This document shows, in pieces, positions 6,374-11,285 of a stretch of DNA of 11,285 nucleotides. Every line of letters begins with the position of its first letter. The stretch's first letter is position 1. The stretch covers positions 1 through 11,285 of the forward strand of contig JAITNT010000042.1 of the NCBI GenBank assembly GCA_031290295.1, read 5' to 3'. The stretch comes from Clostridiales bacterium. GTDB taxonomy: Bacteria > Bacillota > Clostridia > Christensenellales > DUVY01. The position numbers were made by a program, and so were the translations under genes. The notes under the pieces were generated by a model. That model was not told the DNA's origin and did no database searches. It saw only the letters and a list, made by a program, of their open reading frames with translations.

Positions 6374-6402
6374 AGTATGCCACGGAATAAGGGTTTTGTC
6401 AA
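6374..6402 (-). promoter_or_regulatory. Promoter of the toxin-antitoxin operon
   Basis: On the minus strand TTGACA (6402-6397) and CATACT (6379-6374) are exactly 17 bp apart. Transcription would begin near 6367, about 22 nt before the antitoxin ATG. The AT-rich alternating segment TATATAGTAT (6369-6378) overlapping the -10 box is a possible site for antitoxin binding. Confidence 0.75.
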
Positions 6403-6469
6403 GAGCTATTTTTTGTTATTATTAAAGCTGCGATACCGTTCGGCGGTCGTAGACCTCCCGCGAAAAGCG

Positions 6470-6496
6470 AAAGCCCCCGATACGGTCGAGGGCTTT
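6470..6496 (-). terminator. Terminator of the tRNA operon
   Basis: An 11-bp stem with a single mismatch (6470-6480 with 6486-6496) encloses a 5-nt loop. On the minus strand it follows the tRNA-Lys 3' end by 10 bp and runs into CTTTCGCTTTT. On the plus strand a T-run also follows, so it may work in both directions. Confidence 0.65.
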
Positions 6497-6506
6497 TGTT
6501 TTGATT

Positions 6507-6582
6507 TGGTGCACCTTCACGGATTCGAACCGGGGACCCACTGATTAAGAGTCAGTTGCTCTACCGACTGAGCTAAAGGTGC
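6507..6582 (-). tRNA. tRNA-Lys(CTT)
   Basis: The 76-nt gene folds as a full cloverleaf including an encoded CCA (6509-6507). The acceptor stem is GCACCTT/AAGGTGC with discriminator A; the D arm is GCTC/GAGC with GG in the loop; the anticodon stem is ACTGA/TCAGT around CTCTTAA, giving anticodon CTT (6549-6547) for AAG codons. The T loop TTCGAAT is canonical, but the T stem CCCGG/CCGTG contains one C-U mismatch (positions 50 and 64 in standard numbering). Confidence 0.93.
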
Positions 6583-6585
6583 ATT

Positions 6586-6660
6586 TGGAGCGGTAGACGA
6601 GATTCGGACTCGCGACATTCGCCTTGGCAAGGCGACGCTCTACCACTGAGCCACTACCGC
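6586..6660 (-). tRNA. tRNA-Gly(GCC)
   Basis: The 75-nt gene folds as a cloverleaf with encoded CCA (6588-6586). The acceptor stem is GCGGTAG/CTACCGC with discriminator T; the D arm is GCTC/GAGC with loop AGTGGTA; the anticodon stem is TCGCC/GGCGA around TTGCCAA, giving anticodon GCC (6628-6626). The T loop reads TCCGAAT where nearly all tRNAs have TTCGAAT, so position 55, normally pseudouridine, is C. It is transcribed first, with only 3 bp before tRNA-Lys. Confidence 0.92.
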
Positions 6661-6675
6661 ACAAAGAGCATTTTT

Positions 6676-6705
6676 ATTCTAACACACACACACCGTTTTA
6701 GGCAA
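6676..6705 (-). promoter_or_regulatory. Promoter of the tRNA operon with (AC)6 spacer
   Basis: On the minus strand TTGCCT (6705-6700) and TAGAAT (6681-6676) are 18 bp apart, with TGT before the -10 box making it an extended -10. Transcription would start near 6669, just ahead of tRNA-Gly. Most of the spacer is a dinucleotide run, (AC)6 on the plus strand at 6682-6693. Confidence 0.55.
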
Positions 6706-6735
6706 GCAATTTGCGGGGGATTAGAAAAATTTCCG

Positions 6736-6773
6736 AAAAAAAGATTAGGGCGCGTTCGCGTAAACCCGCGCGC
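6736..6773 (-). terminator. Possible weak terminator downstream of the XRE gene
   Basis: GCGCG (6750-6754) can pair with CGCGC (6767-6771 or 6769-6773). On the minus strand seven T (complement of 6736-6742) follow about 7 nt later. The stem is short and the T-run distant. Another perfect 7-bp hairpin, GTCGGCA/TGCCGAC, lies nearer the gene at 6848-6874 but has no T-run. Apart from these and the tRNA promoter, I see nothing in 6661-6954. Confidence 0.3.
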
Positions 6774-6954
6774 TCCGATTTATATGAATATGTCCCGATA
6801 AAAGTAATTTTTTAACTTAGTTAATTAAATCGGTTCTGAAATGCCTCGTCGGCAAGCTTTATTTCGATGCCGACATACGATAGATAATAAATTACAGCGC
6901 AAGTATCCTTTCTGTCGTTATAAAGGTTTCTCCGTTTGACGGTTACAAGGCTAT

Positions 6955-7593
6955 TTAGTTTTCTAGACACCTTTGCGTATAAAATCCAAAGAACAAGGTT
7001 GCGAGAGTCGATAAGGCGAAAATCATTATTATACCTGAGAAATCTGAAAGACCTGACAGTCCCCAAATACAAAATCCGACGCCTTGTATAAGCAGAGCCA
7101 GCGTCAAGAGCGACAGGTGGATAACCGCGCATACAAACTTATTCACCTTGCAAACCGATATTATAAAATCAGCGATTGCCGATGCCATTATTAAGCAAGA
7201 AACAACCAACGCCAAATCGGTTGCAATATCGTGCGTAACGATAATATTCGGAGCGGGATTGTATATTAAATGGTAATCAAGCGTGATTGCGACAAACAAA
7301 ATAATATTAGTAAGCAACAGGAGAGAAAGAAACATAACTGAAACAATCTTTTTTTGTTTCGCGGACATCAGGGACACCGGGGACGCAAGGGGGCTTTCGG
7401 CAGAGCCGCGCTTTATTAAATCGGGATTAACGCCGAAAACTTTCGCCAGCCTGTCCAGCGTTTCGGAATCGGGCTTTGCCTCGTTGTTTTCCCATTTGGA
7501 AACCGCCTGCGGGCTTACAAAAACCTTATCCGCAAGCTCTTTTTGCGTTAACCCGAGTTTTTTTCTTAATTCAAATATGTTTTCGCCAATCAT
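6955..7593 (-). CDS. XRE-family regulator with four membrane helices
   Basis: The 212-residue protein joins an N-terminal Cro/C1-type helix-turn-helix (about 3-60) to a membrane domain. The DNA-binding part is textbook: LGLTQKELADKVFVSPQAVSKWENNEAKP (13-41), in which TQKELA and SPQAVSKWE are the two helices of the motif. After a short Ser/Pro-rich linker come four hydrophobic helices (about 83-105, 123-148, 152-178, 184-205). Such membrane-tethered XRE proteins are common in Firmicutes and probably sense an envelope or membrane signal while holding the DNA-binding domain at the membrane; the signal is not readable here. The ATG has only a weak ribosome site (GAAGAAG, 7603-7597). It diverges from the AraC-type gene across 291 bp, and a role in controlling either gene is an inference from position. 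Confidence 0.9.
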   Translation of the reverse strand: MIGENIFELRKKLGLTQKELADKVFVSPQAVSKWENNEAKPDSETLDRLAKVFGVNPDLIKRGSAESPLASPVSLMSAKQKKIVSVMFLSLLLLTNIILFVAITLDYHLIYNPAPNIIVTHDIATDLALVVSCLIMASAIADFIISVCKVNKFVCAVIHLSLLTLALLIQGVGFCIWGLSGLSDFSGIIMIFALSTLATLFFGFYTQRCLEN

Positions 7594-7622
7594 AATCTTC
7601 TTCTGAAAAATTAACTATCGTA

Positions 7623-7651
7623 AGTATACACAAGTATTGAAAATTAAACAA
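7623..7651 (-). promoter_or_regulatory. Promoter of the XRE gene
   Basis: On the minus strand TTGTTT (7651-7646) and TATACT (7628-7623) are 17 bp apart, and transcription would begin about 23 nt before the ATG at 7593. GTATAC, a 6-bp palindrome at 7624-7629, overlaps the -10 box and could belong to an autoregulatory operator. Confidence 0.6.
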
Positions 7652-7689
7652 TAGAAAATACCGCCGAGTAACTATAAACATATTCGCAG

Positions 7690-7750
7690 AAGCGGCGGAA
7701 ATTAGTTGAGTCGGTTGAATTCCGGTTGAATAATCCGAAAAGCGGCGGAA
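7690..7750 (+). repeat. Two direct AAGCGGCGGAA repeats, 50 bp apart, in the divergent intergenic region
   Basis: AAGCGGCGGAA lies at 7690-7700 and again at 7740-7750, 50 bp apart, which is about five helical turns. The first copy extends to GAAGCGGCGGAA, as in the copy at 4229-4240. They flank the paired CGGTTGAAT repeats and sit between the two divergent promoters, a good place for regulator binding. A CCGCCG (7661-7666) upstream could pair with the first copy. Confidence 0.5.
7712..7731 (+). repeat. Two CGGTTGAAT repeats at 11-bp spacing
   Basis: CGGTTGAAT occurs at 7712-7720 and 7723-7731, one helical turn apart, so both copies face the same side of the DNA. Paired direct half-sites are typical of AraC-family operators. 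They lie about 75 bp upstream of the -35 box of the AraC-type gene's promoter. Confidence 0.45.
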
Positions 7751-7805
7751 AGACGACCGATTATCAATAAAAACATGGATAAAACAACTTTTATTTGCAA
7801 AGATA

Positions 7806-7834
7806 TTGACATTAACATATAAATCGTTTATATT
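7806..7834 (+). promoter_or_regulatory. Promoter of the AraC-type regulator gene
   Basis: TTGACA (7806-7811) and TATATT (7829-7834) are separated by 17 bp. The predicted start near 7841 leaves a leader of about 44 nt. As no other clear promoter lies before the solute-binding protein gene, this one may drive the whole import locus. Confidence 0.72.
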
Positions 7835-7884
7835 TTGATTAAGGCGCGACCAAGCAAGAGGTTGCATTTTCTCGGAGATGAATT

Positions 7885-8775
7885 GTGGAAATCACCTTGA
7901 ACACAAACGATAAGATTTTATCGGGTGTCGACAAAATCGACATTTCATTTTTGAAATGCAACAGAGAAAACTGCTATACGAAAAAGGCGGTTGAGGAGCG
8001 TGTGCGCGACTATCACTCTCTACACTTCATTATCTACGGAAAGGGCAGCCTCAAGCACAACGACAAGGGATATTCCCTTAAAAAAGGACAGTGTTTCATG
8101 CTTTATGCGGGCGAAAAATTTTGTTATGAACCCGACAAATCCGACCCGTGGAGCTATATCTGGGTAGACTTCGAGTGCGATAACGCCGATAAATTGTTCG
8201 CGCTGTGCGGTTTTAGCTTGAATATGCCCGTATTAACCGTAAAAAACATGGACGACATGTGCGAAAAGCTTGTCGCCATGTGCGACGTTTACGATTGCTC
8301 CAACATGCAGAATACTCAATGCACATGCTATTTATTGCTGATTCTTTCCAAGCTGATAGAGGATTACAACAGCATAAGCGACGATTACGCGGGGCGCGAC
8401 ATTCGCAAATTCCGCCACATACGGGACGCTATTATTTTTATGAACAATAATTACAAAATAAAAATAAGCGTCAACGATATCGCCAACAGCGTCAATATCA
8501 GCCCGAGCTACCTTACCGCCGTTTTTGCCGAGGAAATAGGCATATCGCCGCTGCAATACCTCTTGATGTTCCGTATTGCCAACGCCTGCCGTCTTTTACA
8601 GCAAAAGGAGCTTAACGTTTCCGACGTGGCTTATCGGGTGGGCTTCGGCGACCCTTTATATTTCAGCCGCGTTTTTAACAAATTCAAGGGAATCGCGCCC
8701 GGTAAGTACGCGGCGCAGGGCGCGGACGAGAATCCGTTCGATTTCCTGGAAAAAAACAACATCGATTTCAGATAA
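7885..8775 (+). CDS. AraC-family transcriptional regulator of a sugar import locus
   Basis: The 296-residue protein has an N-terminal cupin-like sensing domain (about 15-150) and a C-terminal pair of helix-turn-helix units (about 180-278). The first recognition unit is SVNDIANSVNISPSYLTAVF (195-214). The second contains the family signature VAYRVGFGDPLYFSRVFNKFKGIAPGKY (248-275). The start is a GTG with GGAG at 7874-7877; a nearer ATG at 7878 is out of frame. Twelve cysteines, eleven of them within the first 148 residues, are far more than usual. Family members of this build bind a sugar through the cupin domain and activate adjacent transport and glycoside-degradation genes. The solute-binding protein gene begins 67 bp downstream in the same direction, so local activation is the likely role. 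The specific sugar cannot be read from the sequence. Confidence 0.92.
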   Translation: MEITLNTNDKILSGVDKIDISFLKCNRENCYTKKAVEERVRDYHSLHFIIYGKGSLKHNDKGYSLKKGQCFMLYAGEKFCYEPDKSDPWSYIWVDFECDNADKLFALCGFSLNMPVLTVKNMDDMCEKLVAMCDVYDCSNMQNTQCTCYLLLILSKLIEDYNSISDDYAGRDIRKFRHIRDAIIFMNNNYKIKISVNDIANSVNISPSYLTAVFAEEIGISPLQYLLMFRIANACRLLQQKELNVSDVAYRVGFGDPLYFSRVFNKFKGIAPGKYAAQGADENPFDFLEKNNIDFR

Positions 8776-8842
8776 ATAAACCGGCGGTCGGCAAAGGCTA
8801 ACGGTTAAGAAAATTAAAACAAAGCTAAGGGAGGCAGGTAAA

Positions 8843-10642
8843 ATGAGCGGACACAAAAAAATAAGCGGGCTGTTGTTCACCGTGTTTACGGCGGCGATAA
8901 TGTTGTTATCGGGCGCTTGCGGCGGCGGAGAAAACAATATCGTGATCGGCGACGACGGCAAGCCCGTCGTTACGGGCAAAACCAAAATACAGTTTTGGGC
9001 CGCGGTAAGCGCGAGCAACAAGAGTATTTACGACGGCCTGGTCGCCAAATTTAACGCGGAAAACGAATACCAAATCGAGGTCAAATTAGTGCCTAAGACC
9101 ACGGGCTACGATTCGGCGCTCGGTACGTCTCTAAAAAGTAATTCGCCGCCGGACGTCGTGCAGGTCAGCGATAAATACATAAAAAGCTATGCGACGGACG
9201 GGCTTTTGGAGCCGCTCGACGACTATTTGAACAACGATAATTTCCGGGCTAAGGACGGGAACGGCAATAATATTTTGAATATCGACGACATTTGGCCGGA
9301 CGCGGTGCGCCGTTTCCGTTACGACGTTGAAAATTATAAGGAGTCGGATACCGCGCCGCTTTACGGGCTTATAGCCTATGTAGACCCCACCGTGCTGTTT
9401 TATAACGCCACGCAAATGAGAGGGCAGGGCATTAATATCATTTCCATAGCTGAGAACGAATTAGACGCTTACAACGCGAGCAACGGCACGCACTATCTGC
9501 CGCACGGGTATTATGAATATAATACCGCGCCGGCTTCGGGGCTTACGCAAAAGGACGGCAAATACAGGGTTTTTAACAACCTGATTTGTATGAACTTCGA
9601 GGAGACGGTTCAAATCGGAAAGATTTTTACAAAGTCGTATAACGCCTCTTCGCCGTCGGATTACGGATTCTTTACGGAATGGTGGTTCTCGCACGGCTGG
9701 AGCGTGGGCGGCGACTGCATACAATGGGACGATACCTTGGACGGCGGACAATACAGGTTTACGCTGGGCGACCAAAACCCCAACTACATTATAACCGGAG
9801 CGGCGGGCGCGACCGTTAACGGAACGAGTTACGCCGAGGGCGAGCTGCTAGAATACGCGGATAAGATTTATGTGGCGAATAACAAGGCGGACGCAGGCGT
9901 AGCCGAGCTGTTGACAAGCCGCGTATTATATGAGATACCAAGCCAATACGACGCGTTCGAGGAGTTTTGCCGCCTGTCGCAGGCAAGGGATAAGGAGGTG
10001 AATCCCGGGGTCGCCGGTTACGGTATTTCGCCTAACCCGAACACTATTAACAACGACGGCAAGAGTATGTATTTTACATCGGGTAAGGCCGCTATACTTT
10101 CGGTGGAGATGTCTACGATAGTCGCAATCAACAATTCCGTGGGCACAAGATTTGAATACGACGTCGCGCCGCAGACGCAGTACCGCGAGTATGAACCCGA
10201 CGGTACGTTGACAACCGTGAACGGTACGGCAATCGTGGGCAAGCTGGCGGGGGCTAACAACTGCGGCAGCCTGGCGATTCCGCAAAAGAGCAAGGCGAAA
10301 TTCGCGTCGTGGGTGTTTGTGGAATGGATGGCGTCCGAGTACGCGCAAAGCGAGCTTGCAAAAACCGGCTCGCAGCTTCCCAACCAAATCAGCTATACCT
10401 TTTCGGACGCTTATCAAAAGGCCGCGAATCCTCTGCCTAAAAACCGACGCGCCGTCGCCGAAATGGGTTATTATCAGACGGAAGGCGACTGGGCGTACCT
10501 TGAAAACGGCGCATGGGTAGACCCGTGGGCGAACGTGCTTAACGGACCGGTTCGCAACGGTACGAAGTCTATTTCCGATTTTTTTGACGAGGTGACTAAT
10601 TCGACGAACGCGTCGCTTAAACAGTACAGGGGTAAAAAATGA
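8843..10642 (+). CDS. Sugar ABC transporter solute-binding lipoprotein (family 1)
   Basis: This 599-residue lipoprotein captures the substrate outside the membrane and delivers it to the permease encoded next. The signal peptide ends in the lipobox LSGAC with Cys26, followed by GGGE. The family 1 (MalE-like) features are the first strand KIQFWAAVS (48-56), the PPDVVQVSD segment (102-110), the aromatic EWWFSHGWSVGGD (279-291) typical of carbohydrate sites, the SGKAAILSVE segment (413-422), and the late AIPQKSKAKFASWVFVEWMASE block (478-499). At 599 residues it is well above the usual 420-450; extra sequence appears around 132-250 and as a small Gly/Tyr-rich insert at about 312-347. This size suits a large oligosaccharide, though that is inference. 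The ribosome site AAGGGAGG (8827-8834) is very strong, as expected for an abundant protein. The stop overlaps the permease start (ATGA). Confidence 0.92.
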   Translation: MSGHKKISGLLFTVFTAAIMLLSGACGGGENNIVIGDDGKPVVTGKTKIQFWAAVSASNKSIYDGLVAKFNAENEYQIEVKLVPKTTGYDSALGTSLKSNSPPDVVQVSDKYIKSYATDGLLEPLDDYLNNDNFRAKDGNGNNILNIDDIWPDAVRRFRYDVENYKESDTAPLYGLIAYVDPTVLFYNATQMRGQGINIISIAENELDAYNASNGTHYLPHGYYEYNTAPASGLTQKDGKYRVFNNLICMNFEETVQIGKIFTKSYNASSPSDYGFFTEWWFSHGWSVGGDCIQWDDTLDGGQYRFTLGDQNPNYIITGAAGATVNGTSYAEGELLEYADKIYVANNKADAGVAELLTSRVLYEIPSQYDAFEEFCRLSQARDKEVNPGVAGYGISPNPNTINNDGKSMYFTSGKAAILSVEMSTIVAINNSVGTRFEYDVAPQTQYREYEPDGTLTTVNGTAIVGKLAGANNCGSLAIPQKSKAKFASWVFVEWMASEYAQSELAKTGSQLPNQISYTFSDAYQKAANPLPKNRRAVAEMGYYQTEGDWAYLENGAWVDPWANVLNGPVRNGTKSISDFFDEVTNSTNASLKQYRGKK

Positions 10643-11285
10643 TAAACGCCGCGGCGATGAAAATTAAAGGAAAGCCAAAAAGGATATCTAAGGAAGGATT
10701 CTACGGTACTTTGTTTGCCGCTATACCGCTTGCCGGTATACTGTTTTTCACGCTCATTCCCGCCGCCGTATCGCTTGCCACCGTGTTTTTCGATATGCGC
10801 GGCTCGAGCTTCGACACGATGACGTGGAATAACTTCGCCAACTTTGAAACGGTCTTTACCGATACGCAGTTTTATCATTCGCTGCTGATTAACCTCTACG
10901 CTACGGTCGGTTCTATGATTTCGCTCGTTATCGCCGTTATTATGGCGGCGCTGGTAACCGCGAAGCTTCCGGCGAGAAGGTTTTTTAAGGTGCTGTTTTT
11001 CTTGCCGTACATATGCTCTACGATCGCCACGTCGGTTATGTTCAAGTGGCTGTTTAACACTAATTACGGCGTAATAAACGACGCGCTTATAAATATGTTC
11101 GGCGAGAGCGCGCGCATTAATTTTATGGGCGACAAAAACTGGTTTATGCCGATGCTGCTGGTCGTTATGGTATGGAACTATCCCGGCTACGGTATCGTGT
11201 TTATCGGGGCGGCGCTTATGGCGGTTAACCGCAACTATTACGAGGCGGCGCAAATCGACGGCGCGGGACCGTTCAGACGGTTTTT
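10639..11285 (+). CDS. Sugar ABC transporter permease, MalF/UgpA-like (3' partial)
   Basis: The gene runs off the window after 215 codons; about 80-100 more residues would be expected. It is the inner-membrane channel subunit paired with the upstream binding protein, and a second permease of the MalG type should follow outside the window. Four membrane helices are visible (about 22-51, 82-107, 115-138, 168-195). The sequence ends in the EAA motif YYEAAQIDGAGPFRRF (200-215), the cytoplasmic loop that docks on the ATPase and is diagnostic for this permease class. KVLFFLPYICS (117-127) is also typical of the family. The ATG at 10639 overlaps the previous stop by 4 bp and has AGGGG at 10628-10632; an in-frame ATG at 10657 is a less likely start. 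No ATPase gene is in view; such loci often use a shared MsmX-type ATPase. Confidence 0.93.
   Translation, partial: MINAAAMKIKGKPKRISKEGFYGTLFAAIPLAGILFFTLIPAAVSLATVFFDMRGSSFDTMTWNNFANFETVFTDTQFYHSLLINLYATVGSMISLVIAVIMAALVTAKLPARRFFKVLFFLPYICSTIATSVMFKWLFNTNYGVINDALINMFGESARINFMGDKNWFMPMLLVVMVWNYPGYGIVFIGAALMAVNRNYYEAAQIDGAGPFRRF

Noticed and set aside
6507-6582. tRNA-Lys as attachment site of an integrated element
   Set aside because: No integrase, no direct repeat of the tRNA 3' end and no phage or transfer genes are visible in the window; the toxin-antitoxin pair alone does not support it.
6821-7132. 103-residue open frame on the minus strand overlapping the XRE gene
   Set aside because: More than half is out of frame inside the XRE membrane domain, there is no ribosome site at its start, and the remainder resembles nothing I know.
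7571-7867. 98-residue open frame on the minus strand across the divergent promoters
   Set aside because: It overlaps the XRE start and covers both promoters and the repeats; composition is not protein-like and no ribosome site is present.
10474-11253. 259-residue open frame on the minus strand
   Set aside because: It is antisense to the binding-protein end and the permease, is very rich in Arg and His, and contradicts the clear MalF-like reading with an EAA motif on the plus strand.
1-11285. CRISPR array or insertion sequence
   Set aside because: No regularly spaced identical repeats, no terminal inverted repeats and no transposase or Cas-like reading frames are present.

Overview
The window looks like a chromosomal segment of a low-to-moderate GC Firmicute, most likely one of the Clostridia. 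The evidence is an AddA-type (rather than RecB) nuclease end, strong GGAGG-like ribosome binding sites, near-consensus SigA promoters, and lipoproteins with a [L][ST][AG][AC]C lipobox and Gly-rich start. An uncultured gut lineage such as Christensenellales would fit the style of the proteins, but that is only an impression. No phage, transposase, integrase, CRISPR or rRNA is visible.

Layout. (1) 2-286: C-terminal end of the helicase-nuclease AddA, then a terminator. (2) 491-4188: a SigA promoter, a small lipoprotein gene broken by one extra G in a G6 run, two hairpins, then a three-gene exporter module (ABC ATPase plus two FtsX-type permeases). (3) 4348-5709: two candidate promoters, an unrecognised three-helix membrane protein with an Ala/Gln-rich helical tail, and two tandem, related terminators. 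(4) 5741-6402, minus strand: a toxin-antitoxin pair with its own promoter and terminator. (5) 6470-6705, minus strand: a tRNA-Gly(GCC) / tRNA-Lys(CTT) operon; both genes deviate in the T arm. (6) 6955-7593, minus strand: a membrane-anchored XRE-type repressor. (7) 7806-11285, plus strand: an AraC-type regulator, a large sugar-binding lipoprotein and the first part of a MalF-like permease, which form the start of a carbohydrate import locus cut off by the window edge.

How the parts work together. The clearest units are the AraC/SBP/permease import locus, where the AraC protein is the probable local regulator, and the ATPase/FtsX/FtsX module, which couples ATP hydrolysis to extracytoplasmic work and may act on or with the lipoprotein before it. 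The most interesting points are the homopolymer frameshift exactly behind the lipobox Cys, an 11-base motif (AAGCGGCGGAA) found three times, only between genes, the paired tRNA T-arm defects, and the unrecognised membrane protein with an internally duplicated Ala-rich segment. I see no clear evidence of a wholly new system; these are leads.
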